NCBI GenBank assembly: GCA_032718565.1
Contig: JAVGVS010000445.1
Location: 186,001 to 250,000, forward strand
From: Distichodus sexfasciatus
Taxonomy: Eukaryota; Chordata; Actinopteri; Characiformes; Distichodontidae
Length of the DNA stretch: 64,000 bases
Direction of reading: 5' to 3'
The position numbers were made by a program, and so were the translations under genes. Numbering within the stretch: position 1 is the first letter of the stretch; each line of letters begins with the position of its first letter. The notes under the pieces are model-generated. The model ran no database searches, was not told the origin of the DNA, and was given only the letters and a program-made list of their open reading frames with translations. This document shows positions 22,996 to 33,795 of this stretch, piece after piece.

Positions 22996-24727
22996 AACAT
23001 ATTAAACTCCATATTAAAATTTATATAACACATTGACATGTAAATAGTATAATATAACACAAAGTAGAATTATAGAAACGCCAATAAAATAATGTTTAGC
23101 ATAAAAATGTATGAAGTTTTTGCGTAACTGTGCTCCTTGATGTTCATAGATTCTGCTCTTACTCAGTATATTCTTGAAGATTTAACCTTATTATATTTAG
23201 TGTATCCGTGCCTTTTTACAGTAAAGTCAGTCTCTGCTCTGGGCATATATTATTCTATTTGGTATATCATATTGGGTAAATCCCAGACTTGGGGATATTT
23301 TATTGTTTGGCAGTGCAGTGATAAGAGGACACCCTGTGATTGAGCCAGCAGCACGTCTCTCATCATTTAAAAACAAAAACCATGAAAGTTCCCTTTGGGA
23401 AAGTCGGGAATTATCAGCTCAATTGGCAATCATCAGTCCCAGAGGATAACGCTCCCCTGTGAAACTGATGTTTGTCCTTTATTTTATTGTAAACACAGAG
23501 TCTGGAAAAACAGTGTCTTAATATTGCAGAGACAAAAACACAAGTGAAAATGTGTGGTGATGGGGAGTTACATTTGTTGTTTAGAAAGGTACTGAAAAAA
23601 GAATTATGGCACGTAAATAAACCTCTAAAAGTTTCTTCTAATGATGGTGAATCCCTCCGTCCTCTTAAACTGAGAGTTTGTGCCAGCTGTTGGTAAATGT
23701 GCTAAACAAATCCCCCCAAAATAGGTATAAGACTGCAGGGACATGTAAAATAGGTAGAACATGCCTAAAAGTAATTTCAAAGACAGATGAGCAAAAAATT
23801 TGCTGTTGTGAAATCGTTCTGGTGTTATTGTTGGGTGTTTTAATTTTAAATAAACATGATTTGCTAAATATGTAAAATAACGGTGAACAATGATTAAAAA
23901 CATTAACATTTTATATAAAAGAAAAGCCAATAAATACCATTTTGGAGCATGACATTAACAGAAAATGCCTTAAAGTAATTCTAAACACTCCAAAAAAGGA
24001 AACTATGTTATTTTAGAATAAATTTCTTAAATAATTTGAATAAAAAAAAAAAAAATCAACAATGATAGAAATAGTATACTTAAATGTTACCATACTTAAA
24101 TGTAGACAATGATACAAATGTGTTGCAAAGACTCCATCCTGTGTGTGAACAACTTCCAATTCCAAAAGCAATGGATTCGGAGACGACCAGCAATTTACGG
24201 CCGAGCGAGGCGACGGTGCAAATGTCCGGGACTCCTGTTTTCGTTTTTTAAGAATGGTGTTTAAGAATAAAAAAGGATTTGTTCCGGCACAGTGAAGAAT
24301 GCCGCTCTTATCGTCTCGACTCGGCCTGTTTTTCTATAATTGATTCCCTCATTGGTGCGATGGAGCAGCCGTGAAAAAACCCAATCGCTGCTGTCTCTTT
24401 GTGTTACACATTGACGAGGTCATTCCCTTAACGACGCTGGAGATGAGGTCGAATAATGTCCAATAACGACTGGACCACAAACACACACAGACACTCTATA
24501 ATTTGGAATAAATATAAATTTAGTTTTTAATGGCTTTCATTTTTAAGACTGAACAATTTACACCTGAAGTTGCCATGCAATTAAAACTGTGCTGAAATCA
24601 CCAAATTTTTAATTGTTGTTCCACTTATGGAGAGATTTTAAGATTTAAGATTCTCTGTTTGTCACATACTTACTTATTTATACTTATTTATACAAGTACA
24701 ACATGTAGTAAATTGTACCATGTTCGG
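22996..24727. other. Unique, mostly AT-rich DNA; balanced block 24160-24470
   Basis: No repeat partner. 24160-24470 is CpG-containing and repeat-free (GGCCGAGCGAGGCGACGGTG) and is a weak regulatory candidate. No coding gene seen. Confidence 0.3.
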
Positions 24728-24772
24728 TAAGTCAAAGTCAAGGTAAACTTTGTCATCCCTGCAATATACAGA

Positions 24773-25020
24773 GTGAGTGACTGATTATTTGTCACTGTGA
24801 ACACACCACCGCACAGCACACAGGGCACCACAACCAAATGTGACCTCTGCATTTGACTCATCCGTGAAGGAGCAGTGGGCAGCTAACAAGGGGAGCAGTG
24901 CTAGGGACGGTACCTTGCTCATGAGTACCTCAGTGTTAACTTTACTGGCCCTGGATTCGAAGCTGCAACTTTCTGATCACGGGGCAAACACCCTCCCATT
25001 ATTATCCCACCAACTGCCCC
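24773..25020 (-). mobile_element. SINE-A, full length
   Basis: Tail GTGACTGATTATTTGTCACT, body (CGTGAAGGAGCAGTGGGCAG, GGTACCTTGCTCATGAGTAC), decayed B-box GGATTCGAAGCTGCAA and head complement ending CCACCAACTGCCCC. Sits inside the outer AAGTCAA repeat; AGTGA/AGTGC beside its ends may be a worn target duplication. Confidence 0.85.
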
Positions 25021-25346
25021 GAGTGCAAGTATACAGAGAGACGAGACGACGTGGCTCCAGTTTTAACAGTGCAACGAACAAAGAACAAGGAACAAAGAAC
25101 AAATAATGGCACATAGAATAAACAATATATAAATAGAATATAAACTATACACTTTAAACTAGACGTAGAATATTAATGTAAACTTTAAACTTTAACCCTC
25201 CTGTTATGCTGCAGGTCAAATTTACCCATTTGAAATGTAAAAAATCTAAAATAAATAGTTAAAAGTATTTTTCAGTATGAAACTTCTTGTGCTTGGCTTC
25301 ATAAGGGTAATCAACGTATAAAATAAAAATGGTTCATTTCACGTAT

Positions 25347-26919
25347 GTGATTCTGCACGGCAAAACCAGTCGCTTGTCACAAATTTTCAAAATTGAGTTA
25401 TGTTGTCATGAAAGGGCATAAATCAACCTTCAAAACGATACCTATATGGAATGAATCTGACGACATATGACTGAGATATCAACATTCAAAGGAGTCAGGT
25501 TTCTCCTGTCACGCCAAGTGAGAAACAGAGAAATCTGCCTTTGAAGTTGATTATCGACGTAGCACTCACAGACGCTTGGTGCGGTCGCGGCTACGTTTGC
25601 ATTTACAGTGTCACGGTCCCGCCCAACTTAGACGGGACCGTGCCACCGGTGAACCCAGATAAGTATCTGTTTTGTTTCTCTGGCTCTCTGGGTTCACTTT
25701 TGGTGTTGTGTCTGTGGTGTTTGCCCCTCGTGTCTACTCGGGTTAGTCTTAGCCTTCCTTGTTAGCTTGCTCCTCACTTCCGGGTTCTGTGTCTGCACTT
25801 CGTGCGCTTCTGAGTAGTTCACTATCTGTTTGGAGCGCACCCCACTTCCTGGTATGTTGTTTGCACTGCGTGTTCCCTACCTAGTAGGTCAGTGTCTGTG
25901 TAGAACACCCCCGTGCTTATTATTGATTTCAGCTGTATCTCGTTCTGCTTTGAGTTTGGGATCGGTGCAAGCACTCGTTTGTTGAGTTCTGTGGCCTTAT
26001 TTAAGTCAGTTTAACCCATGTGTTCTCGAGTCTGTATCCCTCATACTTTGCGTGGTCGTTCGTGTCATGTTTTTGGATATCTTGGATCCCTTCTGGTCTT
26101 CCCCCTTTGTTTGGACTTTTGGACTCTTGTGATTTCGGTTTGGCTTTGTGTCTCCTTTTGGATTGCCCTTTTTGTCTCATCTTCACACCTCTCTCCTGTG
26201 TTTCTCCCCAGGCTCGTGACTCCCAGTGAGCTTTCCCCGGTTGGCCAGACTGCCTTGGTGGCTACTGAGTCTGGACCATTGTCAGTTCACCTCCCGAGTC
26301 TTCAAGCATAAGGACCTCGCTTGTTCTGGTTACTCAGGGAGGTTCTCCCCCATTACCTGACGCCAACTACTAGGAGCATGGGCCTCACCTTTCTTTTGTA
26401 ACTTTATCCATTTTTTGTGCTTGTGGACTTGGTTTTTCCCTGTGTATCTCGTGTGCCTCCATTCCCCTCAATAAACCCTTTTGTTCTGCCTGCAACAGTG
26501 TCCTCATCCCCTTCCATCCTCCTCCCTGCAACCATACCCATGACACAAGGTAGCCTACGCTGCATTCACAGCCACACGGATAGCCTACCTGCGTTTGGTT
26601 AACTGAACTTGGGAGACGAAGATGGATTCCGGAGAAATATCTTCACGCTAGTCAACCAGTGGATTTACCGTAAATATTGAAGTAGAGCGGTCAAAACAAA
26701 CTTTTAACATTCTGCAGGAATTGAATTCCTCACCTCAAGAAAGTCACCTTTTTAGGATGGAAAGGGTAAGTTTTTCAGCCAAATTTATTCACAGCAGTAC
26801 AGTATAGACCTTCCACTGTTTCAAAACACTAAAAATTTTATCCCATGCAACATAAACGGTTGTTTTTTTCTCGGAAACCTCCGTTGCGACAAGCGACTGG
26901 TTTTGCCGTGGAGGGTCAC
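25347..26919 (-). mobile_element. GTGACC family MITE, copy 1, interrupted by an LTR
   Basis: Ends GTGATTCTGCACGGCAAAAC and GTTTTGCCGTGGAGGGTCAC are inverted repeats matching copies at 42477-43113 and 59439-60092, but in the opposite orientation. Flanks GTAT and ATAT. Without the LTR it is about 636 bp, close to the other copies. No coding capacity. Confidence 0.85.
25609..26545 (+). mobile_element. Solo LTR (family 1) inside the MITE
   Basis: TGTCACGGTCCCGCCC at the left and ACCCATGACA at the right (TG...CA). AATAAA at 26470-26475. The sister MITE at 59439 holds the uninterrupted site around GTAGCCTACGCTGCATTCAC, so the insertion point is established by comparison. The flanks TACAG and CAAGG are a poor 5-bp duplication. 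Related along its length to the LTR at 58434-59325. Frames at 25541-25765, 26018-26311 and 26417-26602 lie in it and are not genes. Confidence 0.85.
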
Positions 26920-27579
26920 ATATGTGCAACCCCCCTCCTGCATGTTTATATTACATAGATACTTTTCGGGTCAATTTGAATATAAAATAATCAACGTCAT
27001 GTAAAACTATTGTTTTATATGTAGGTCTTTCCAATGTACATTAAAAAAAAGTTTTAAAATGCATTTTTTTATGAAAAAGAGTGAATTATCCTCATTAAAC
27101 CATGATAACACCATTACAGCAAATATTGATTGAAATGGTCAGTAATGGTGTTAATGAGATATAAACAATGTTTATTGGGATCTTTTGGTTTCAGACTTTT
27201 TTTGGATAATTAAACATGCCCCGGGTCAAATTGACCCAGGAACATCATTGGTGTTTCTGAGAAACGAACAACAGAAGGGTTAAACTAGAAGTAGAAAGAG
27301 AGACCATTAAGATGCAGAACTCAGCCTACAATTATGGTTGTGGAGTCGTCTTTTACACTAAAAAAGTGGAAGTGAATGTGCTGAATGTGCATGAGGTCAG
27401 CAACAGTTTCAATATGAAAAATTCTATACAGTCTATGAAATAAAGCAGTCTGTGCAATACTTTCAATTTGTTCAGGTAGAGTGAGTTAGAGAAAGCAATC
27501 AGCGATATATACAGCAGTGGTCAATAGTTGTGCAAATATGTACCAGCCGTGCAAAGAATGCATATTGTCATCGTCAATG

Positions 27580-27798
27580 GGGCAGTTAGAAGCAGTTAGA
27601 ACTATTGAGGAGTTGGCCAGAAGGTTGTCGGTTCAAGTTCTGGACCGGTAAAGGTACCACTGAGGTACCCACCCCAAGCACTTCTCCTTTTGGGGCGCTG
27701 CCAAAATAAAAGCTGGCCACTGCTCATTCATGGGTGGGTCAAATGCTGAGGTTGTGGTGTACTATGTGCTGTGCTGTGGTTCACAATGACAATCATTC
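27580..27798 (+). mobile_element. SINE-A, near full length
   Basis: Head GGGGCAGTTAGAAGCAGTTA, B-box GTCGGTTCAAGTTCTGGACC, GGTAAAGGTACCACTGAGGT, GGGTGGGTCAAATGCTGAGG and tail GTTCACAATGACAA. Small internal deletions. Confidence 0.85.
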
Positions 27799-28199
27799 TA
27801 CCCTACCCTACCAACTGCCCCCACACTTTGTCATGCATCATCACCTTTATGTAAATGTAGTGGAGTCATAAAGAGAATATGTGTACATATATATCTTCGA
27901 CCGGGTCAATGTTCGTCTTTAGGGTGCGTCTAGAGTTAGTGTTAACGTTAGCGAAGGTTCTGCTGAGGAAGAAGTAAGTACCCTTAAGATTACGGATTAA
28001 GATTACATTTGCTCTTGGATACATAAAGCAGCTCGCTGTCAAAATGTAAGTGCTGTTTTGAAATAAAACTGCCAGGTACACTACACTGATAACACTTCAC
28101 TGATTAGAACATTTGGAACCAGGAAGTGTGACAAAGGCACATTAGAGAGTGAGAAACCATGCAATTAAAACTTCATCTCATTCCCTTTCAAAAATAAAA
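27799..28199. other. AT-rich DNA, nothing recognised
   Basis: No gene or repeat partner seen. Confidence 0.3.
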
Positions 28200-28500
28200 T
28201 GTTTGTGGCAGGTTTGCAGCAAAATTCTGGTTATTTTCTGTGTAAACAGTGAAGTTTGCCAGAATATGTTTCCACAAGGTTGCCATTGTCAGTCACTAGT
28301 ATCAAACTTGTAGCAATGTTCTGGCAACGATGACAAATTGCCACTATGTGGTAAATGTACAGTATTTGCCAGTGATTTGGCAGAACAATTAGCCAGTAAT
28401 GACAAACTTTTAGTGAACTTTTGATGACAAATTTGCCAGGTGCATAAGTTTTCCACAAAGTTTGCTAGAAGTCCACCAAATTTGCAGCAACATTGCTAAA
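28200..28500. repeat. Degenerate TTTGCCAG/TTTGCAGCAA repeat
   Basis: Recurrent words TTTGCCAG, TTTGCAGCAA, GACAAATTTGCCA and their complements at irregular spacing. This is either a decayed tandem repeat or an old inverted-repeat transposon. Low resolution by eye. Confidence 0.45.
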
Positions 28501-29018
28501 GTGAATTTTTAAAAAGGGTTATTAATTATGTTGAGTATGTGAAATAAATATTCAAATCACTTTGCATGATTCCGGCCACTTTTTCTGAGCATGAGCTGGT
28601 GACTTTCCATCTCCAGAAGTTGGCAAACCTCACTGGTAATCTAGTTCCAGAAAGCAACGCTGCAACAGTTTCACCTCACTCTTAAAAACTGCCAGTGCAC
28701 CCAGCGGCGTTGTTTCTTTGGGAACGAAGCTCCTGATATTGAGCTGAATAAGTAAAAATGAACTTAAAGCCAGTGATAACGCTTGAGGTTCGTCTTTCAG
28801 GCCCGTGTGCAGCGTCAGGATTCATCGCCTGCCGAATCAGCATCATCCGGCCTCCATCCTGACTCGGGAGTTTCACTGCTAATCAAAAAACAGCTCATTC
28901 CTGTTTATAAGCGCTGAGTCGTGGGACATGTGCTCTCAACGTCTTCTAAAAATTTTACTCTTCTCTAGATTTTGCTAGAGAAGAGTGGAAACGAAGAGAG
29001 AGAATATGACATAATAGG
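28501..29018. other. Unique DNA with a perfect 12-bp hairpin
   Basis: Balanced, repeat-free 28560-28930. A perfect inverted repeat, ACTCTTCTCTAG (28957-28968) and CTAGAGAAGAGT (28975-28986), surrounds a 6-nt loop. Function unknown. Confidence 0.4.
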
Positions 29019-29262
29019 GGAAGTTGGTAGCGTAACGGTTAGTGAAAGTGAATGATTATGTCATTGTGAACGCAGCACATAGTGCACCACAAACAAATGT
29101 GAGCTCTGCATTTTACCCATCCGTGAAGGAGCAGTGGGCAGCTGACATGGGCCCTAGGGAGCAGTGCTTGGGGATGGTACCTTCCTCATGAGTACCTCAG
29201 CGGTACCTTTACTGGTCCAGGATTACAACCTTCGACACTCAGATCACAGGGAAAGTGTCCTA
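29019..29262 (-). mobile_element. SINE-A with inverted head
   Basis: 29019-29042 is the SINE-A head in plus orientation (GTTGGTAGCGTAACGGTTAG). It joins at 29042 directly to a minus-strand SINE-A tail and body (GTGAAAGTGAATGATTATGT through GGTACCTTCCTCATGAGTAC) that runs to about 29262. Confidence 0.75.
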
Positions 29263-30224
29263 GAGAGTTAGGGTTTTAATGTAAGTAAGTTATGTTTGAT
29301 CAGACATATGTGCGCTTCTATATCTCTGACAGTTGTTTGAGTTTATGATATGAGTTTATTAGACTCCAGTTTGAAAATTTCAAGGTGAAGAACAAGTAAC
29401 ATGGCGGGAAAAAAACCCTCGTCAACAGCAGGAACAAAAATTGATGAGACCTAGCATTATGTAGCGTCTCCTTGGCGAAAAACGTCACCATCAAACAGAT
29501 TAAAATTTTACACCGTTTTCCCTGCTTAGCCGCGGAATTGTCTTACTCGTTGGAGCGCGAAGGAAATGACAAACTCAGAGCTTTGTAAGCGTAATCTCTG
29601 CCGCTGACAAACTTTTATACTTTTTTTCACGTGTTCAGCAAAGCGTGTAGTCGTCCACAGCGTCGCTTAACAACTTTTTTTTTTGCGAATTCTCCATCAT
29701 GAGGATTTAAAAAGGTGTTTGGAGAGCGAGAGGAAACAAAAGGCAGCCATGCGAAAGAGGAAAAAAAGGTGACACGCGATGCCTTCATTTGAATAGTAAT
29801 GCCTGGGTTCTGGCGAACGGAGTGGCCCAAAGGCGTGACAGACCAATTGTACAATTTCAACAAGTCTCGTTTCTAAACGGCTGTTGGACAGATTGAGGTC
29901 GGCTGTTTAGCTTGATTCCGCGTCAGGTTCGAGGAATCACTCGTGCGAAACGACGACAGCGAAAGCAATCATATTACTGAGGCGGAGCTAAGACACAGAA
30001 ATGGGGAAAAGAATAGACGCTGCATTCATCAAGAAGGAAGGATTTGGCATGTGAGATGGCACTGAAACTCAACGTCAAATAAAAGCACGGTTGGAATTGG
30101 GGGGTATTGAGGGGCTCTGAACCTCCCAATTGACACCACCGAAGAAACAGAAATAACAGTTTTGGAGGAGTAAAACATTCACTATAACCTTCTGTTGCTG
30201 TAAAAAAATATTATCATACAAGTC
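29263..30224. other. Unique DNA, partly conserved-element-like
   Basis: 29450-30060 is balanced in composition, contains CpGs and has no repeat partner. Only short unsupported frames. Confidence 0.3.
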
Positions 30225-30357
30225 CTCAATTCATTATCGGAACTAGTTAATTCCAAACAGGATCGCAGGGACCCGGGGCCTGTCCTGGAACTACAGGCGC
30301 AAGGCAGGGACCAACCTTGAACAGGCGCCAGCACACCACAGGGCACATACCCATACT

Positions 30358-31195
30358 CAGTGTTGGGGAGTAATGAGTTACATGTAACAAAATTACGTAA
30401 TTTAATTACAAAATAAAAGTAACAGTCATCAGTTACATTACTTGAATTAAATTACAGTTACTTTCAGGAAATATTCAGGATTACAATTTCAATTACATCT
30501 CAATATCTTCTGCAGAAACACTGGCTGTATGTTTAATAATATTATTGTTTTGCCATTTTTTCTTGTGCACAACATCCTCCATTTACAGCTGAAAGTCTGA
30601 CACTATTTCGATATGTCTAATTAGTTCTCTTATCATGTTTGAATTTGCAACACCAACTTGCTGCTGGATCTACAGCCTACAAGCGGTCTGAGCTGCAGTT
30701 GCCAGGCGGCCTGCAATGCCAGATAGGAACTACAATGTAGGCTTAGCACATTGCAGGAAATAAAAATGAGCAGACGCTATATGCACAATCAATCCCACAC
30801 GAATAGACAACTGCTTATTCAGTGATGTTAAATATGTCAAATAAAAATGTCAAATATTTGATTTAGCAGGCAAAGGTATTCAAAGATCAGCATGATCTCA
30901 CAGTAAAGCGGTGTTGAGGTGTTGAAGTTCGACACGGCGGTGGCGGTGTTGAGGGAGTTTAAAAGGATTTTGACAGCAGTCAGTGTTGAGTAATGCTGTA
31001 AGGTTAACCAGGTTTCAAAAACTGAAAATGGTTGACAGTTGAGAAAATTCCTTCAAAATGTAGAAAAGTAATCCAAAAGTAATCAAATGTAATTAGTTAC
31101 AGTACTTTGTTAAAGTAATTGAAATAGTTACATTTTAGATAGGGTAACTTGTAATTATAACACATTACATTTCCAAACTGGCTTTCCCAACACTG
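30358..31195 (+). mobile_element. hAT-type transposon (CAGTGTTGGGGA ends)
   Basis: Left end CAGTGTTGGGGAGTAATGAG and right end GGCTTTCCCAACACTG are inverted repeats. Subterminal TTACATGTAAC, AATTACAGTTAC and GTAATTAGTTACAG are typical of fish hAT MITEs. Flanks CCCATACT (30350-30357) and CGCATGCT (31196-31203) match at six of eight. 838 bp, non-coding. Confidence 0.8.
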
Positions 31196-31202
31196 CGCAT
31201 GC

Positions 31203-31731
31203 TGTAACGAATCCTCCTGGACTTTTTGGCTTGGGCAGCCACTATTGGGGTGTTTTTGGGTTTTGATTATGTTATGATTTGCTTGGTTTTACCCCCTCAT
31301 TTCCCCAGAGTTAAAACACCTAGTTTCAGTTATGTTCTGTTTGCCCATTATTTAATTGTTCTGGTCTTTGTTTAGTGCTGTATTCTTTGCCGTCCGGTCA
31401 CTGTTACACTATTTCATAGAGTATTTGAGGCTCGCGCTATGCAAACTGAAAGCACGGCTCCTGAAAGCTTGCAGCTAGCTCAGCGAGGCCCTGATCTCTG
31501 ATTGGGGTACGGATTCTCTGTTGCTACTTTGACGTTGGAGCTTAAGTCATACCGCGTGTTTACATCGTACATGCATTCCTTAATGCACTTTGAGTTGGAT
31601 GCACCAGACTAATCTCGATGCTGTGTAATTACCATTTTGTTTTGGAATTTTGCAAATTAAAGACAGTAATCTTTCAGTTAACTCCTGCGTCTGCGTCCTC
31701 TCTCACAGAGGGTTACCCTGAGAATGTGACA
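31203..31731 (+). mobile_element. Solo LTR (family 3)
   Basis: Starts TGTAACGAATCCTCCTGG, ends AGAATGTGACA. Polyadenylation-type ATTAAA at 31656-31661. Right flank CATAC (31732-31736). Left flank CATGC (31198-31202), with another CATAC at 30352-30356 on the far side of the hAT. This fits a 5-bp CATAC duplication later overlapped by the hAT insertion. No internal retroelement region. Confidence 0.75.
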
Positions 31732-31805
31732 CATACACACCTGCATGCTTTTTGAACTGATGGAGGAGAACGGAGGAGAACGGAGGAGAACGGAGGACCC
31801 GGAGA

Positions 31806-31982
31806 AGTGAAAGTGAGTGAATATTTGACATTGTGAACGCAGCACAGCACGCAGTGCACCACAACCAAATGTGACCTCCGCATTTGACTCGTCCGTGAAG
31901 GAGCAAGGTGCAGCTAATAAGGGCAGTGCCAGGGAAGCAATGCTCAGGGACGGTACCTTGCTCATGAGCACTTCAGTGAGGC
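31806..31982 (-). mobile_element. SINE-A lacking its tRNA head
   Basis: GTGAAAGTGAGTGAATATTT, GAACGCAGCACAGCACGCAG, TCGTCCGTGAAGGAGCA and GGTACCTTGCTCATGAGCAC in reverse orientation, abutting SINE-B remains. The head is missing (5' truncation). Confidence 0.85.
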
Positions 31983-32604
31983 GACATTCTAGTGTAATAT
32001 GACTTCAGACAGCCCTAATGTGCAGTGTACCATTTCTTACCCTCTTCAGAATTGCTAGAAGCAGCAACTTTTTCATTCATTCTCATCAAATCAAGTACTT
32101 TATATATTTAATTTATTGTTTATTTTATTAACTTCTATATACTGTAATATATTTCATTTCTGTATTGGCAACGAAGCAGGCTCTCTGTTTGGAGCTGCAT
32201 TCAGAGTTTCTCGAGCATTTTCTGAGCGAACATCTGTGAGAGCAGCCCAGCTGAGCATTAAACTCCATCTGAAGGGCATCATCATGCAGTTAGAGCCGAC
32301 ATTTGTTAACAAGGCCGGGGCGTGATGAGAAAAAGAGCCCCAAAACCGTTCATTTCTGCAGATTATTAGACAGATTTTTGAAGCAATCCTTGCAGCACTC
32401 TGTAGATTGCCATATTTATTTCCTAATTGTAACGGTGAGTCTTGCCTCCAGCTTTCCGTCTTAGCCAAATTATTCCATTGGCTGACATTTCCCTTCATGA
32501 GACGCGCTAAAAATAGGGAACTTTAATTTCAAGTTCAAATGCAAAAGATCAAGGGAAAGCATTCTAGACTCAGATTTTGTATTGAGCTGTTCTAGGAGGC
32601 AGAG
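31983..32604. other. Unique DNA; strong conserved-element-like block 32160-32500
   Basis: 32160-32500 is repeat-free, balanced and open in several frames, with words such as TTCCTAATTGTAACGG and AACAAGGCCGGGGCGTGATG. Frames on both strands (69 and 114 codons) overlap, so neither is persuasive. A GT at 32432 within AACGGTGAGTCTTGC is a good donor-site match, so an exon cannot be excluded. Confidence 0.3.
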
Positions 32605-32779
32605 GTGGAAAGTAACAAAATACGAATATGTCAAATACAGCTGTGACATTTCATTCCTACAACTTTTAAAATCTACCTAAATTAGGGGAAAAGTCCATAT
32701 TTTGCACATAGTGTTTGACTGGCACAAATTATCAATGCAAAAAATGTAAGGATCGTACACTGCACAACCAGATCCATTC
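32605..32779. repeat. hAT left-end fragment
   Basis: GGCAGAGGTGGAAAGTAACA at about 32601-32620 is the stereotyped left end of a fish hAT family. The rest is not recognisable. Confidence 0.4.
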
Positions 32780-32915
32780 TTTAGAACCCATGAGAACATG
32801 GAGAGAGCACACAAACTAAACTAAACACTGAAAGATCACACAGCCGACCTGGGGATCAAACCCAGAACCTTCTTGCTGTAAGGCAATGGCGCTAAGTGCA
32901 CCACTGTGCTGTCCT
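32780..32915 (-). mobile_element. SINE-B, 5' half fragment
   Basis: Reverse complement of the SINE-B head and middle: ACATGGAGAGAGCACACAAA, GGGGATCAAACCCAGAACCT (B-box complement), CTTGCTGTAAGGCAATGGCG, CCACTGTGCTGTCC. The 3' tail is missing. Confidence 0.75.
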
Positions 32916-32959
32916 ATAACAAACCTTTGGAACATAAAATTTAAGACTAAATTTGCATA

Positions 32960-33795
32960 TGTTTATAAGACCATGCAAACCATTGTAGAGACATTAGCAA
33001 AACATTGTATAAAGCTTATAGAAGCATTGCAGAAACACTAAAAGAAGAATGTAGCAACAGTGTAAAACTTTGTACAAACATTATACAAAGCTTGTAGAAA
33101 CCTTGTAGAAACATTTTACAAAACTTCTAGAAACATTACAGAGACATCGCATCGTATTGTACAATGTTTGTAGAACCCTCATAGAAACTTTGTACAAATC
33201 TTGTAGAGACACTGAAGAAATATTGTATAAAGCTTCCACAAGCATTTCAGAAATTGAAAGAACCTTGTTGAAACATTGTAAAAACCTTGTTGAAACATTG
33301 TAAAAATTTATAGAAACATCATCAGAAGACTCTTAAAACATTATACTAACCTTATATAAACATTGTCAAAATCTGTTGAAACATTGTGCAAATCTTGAAG
33401 TAACAAAAAACAATGTAATAACATTGTATAACATTGTCAAAGCACTGTAGAAACATTATACCAACCTTGTTGAAACATTGTGCAAACCTCGTTATAACGT
33501 AAAACAGCTTGTAGAAACATTCCAGAGACATTGGACAAACCTTGTTTCAATACTGTACAAAGTTTGAAGAAACATTGTCAGGCATTCTAGGAACAATATA
33601 CTAACCTTGTATAAACATTGTATAAAATTTGCAGAAACAGTGTATTAGGTTCGTAGTAATGTAATAACATTGTAGAAACATTATCAGACCACTCTAGAAA
33701 CATTATGTTACCAAAGACTACGGCAGAAATCTTGTTGTAATGTTGCCAAACCATTCTTAGAATGCATACGAAACTGGACATTTTGTACCTTCCAA
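32960..33795 (+). repeat. ~22-bp minisatellite, CATTGTACAAACCTTGTAGAA type
   Basis: About 840 bp of diverged repeats built on AAACATTGTA(C/G)AAA and CCTTGTAGAAACATT. Units drift strongly and short insertions occur, so it is old. Unlike neighbouring arrays it shows no clear higher-order period. Confidence 0.85.

Larger units (their letters stand above)
25196..27279 (+). mobile_element. TTAA-flanked DNA transposon (piggyBac- or Kolobok-like), nested
   Basis: Flanked by TTAA at 25192-25195 and 27280-27283. Terminal inverted repeats CCCTCCTGTTATG... and ...CAACAGAAGGG. Subterminal GGTCAAATTTACCC on the left and GGGTCAAATTGACCC on the right. TTAA targeting is characteristic of piggyBac and Kolobok transposons. 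With the inner insertions removed it is about 0.5 kb with no transposase, hence a MITE. Confidence 0.8.
24728..27560 (+). repeat. Interrupted AAGTCAA...AACTTT-type repeat (outer host)
   Basis: Starts TAAGTCAAAGTCAAGGTAAA, a common fish repeat opening (also at 46010-46060). It continues at 25019 (GTGCAAGTATACAGAGAGAC, GCAACGAACAAAGAACAA) and at 27284-27560 (CAATATGAAAAATTCTATAC, TAGTTGTGCAAATATG). The pieces are separated by SINE-A at 24773 and by the TTAA element at 25196. The order of the pieces fits one old repeat. Confidence 0.55.
30225..31805 (-). mobile_element. SINE-B, interrupted by hAT and LTR
   Basis: 30225-30357 holds the 3' portion in reverse (TCATTATCGGAACTAG, CAGGCGCAAGGCAGGGACCA, GCCAGCACACCACAGGG). 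31737-31805 resumes with GCATGCTTTTTGAACTGATG and a GGAGAACGGAGGAGAACGGA triplication matching the middle of SINE-B. The intervening 1.4 kb is a hAT plus a solo LTR. Confidence 0.75.

Noticed and set aside
25541..26602. Several hydrophobic frames at 25.5-26.6 kb and similar ones at 58.4-59.0 kb
   Set aside because: They lie in solo LTRs of one family, whose pyrimidine-rich sequence gives Leu/Ser/Phe frames.
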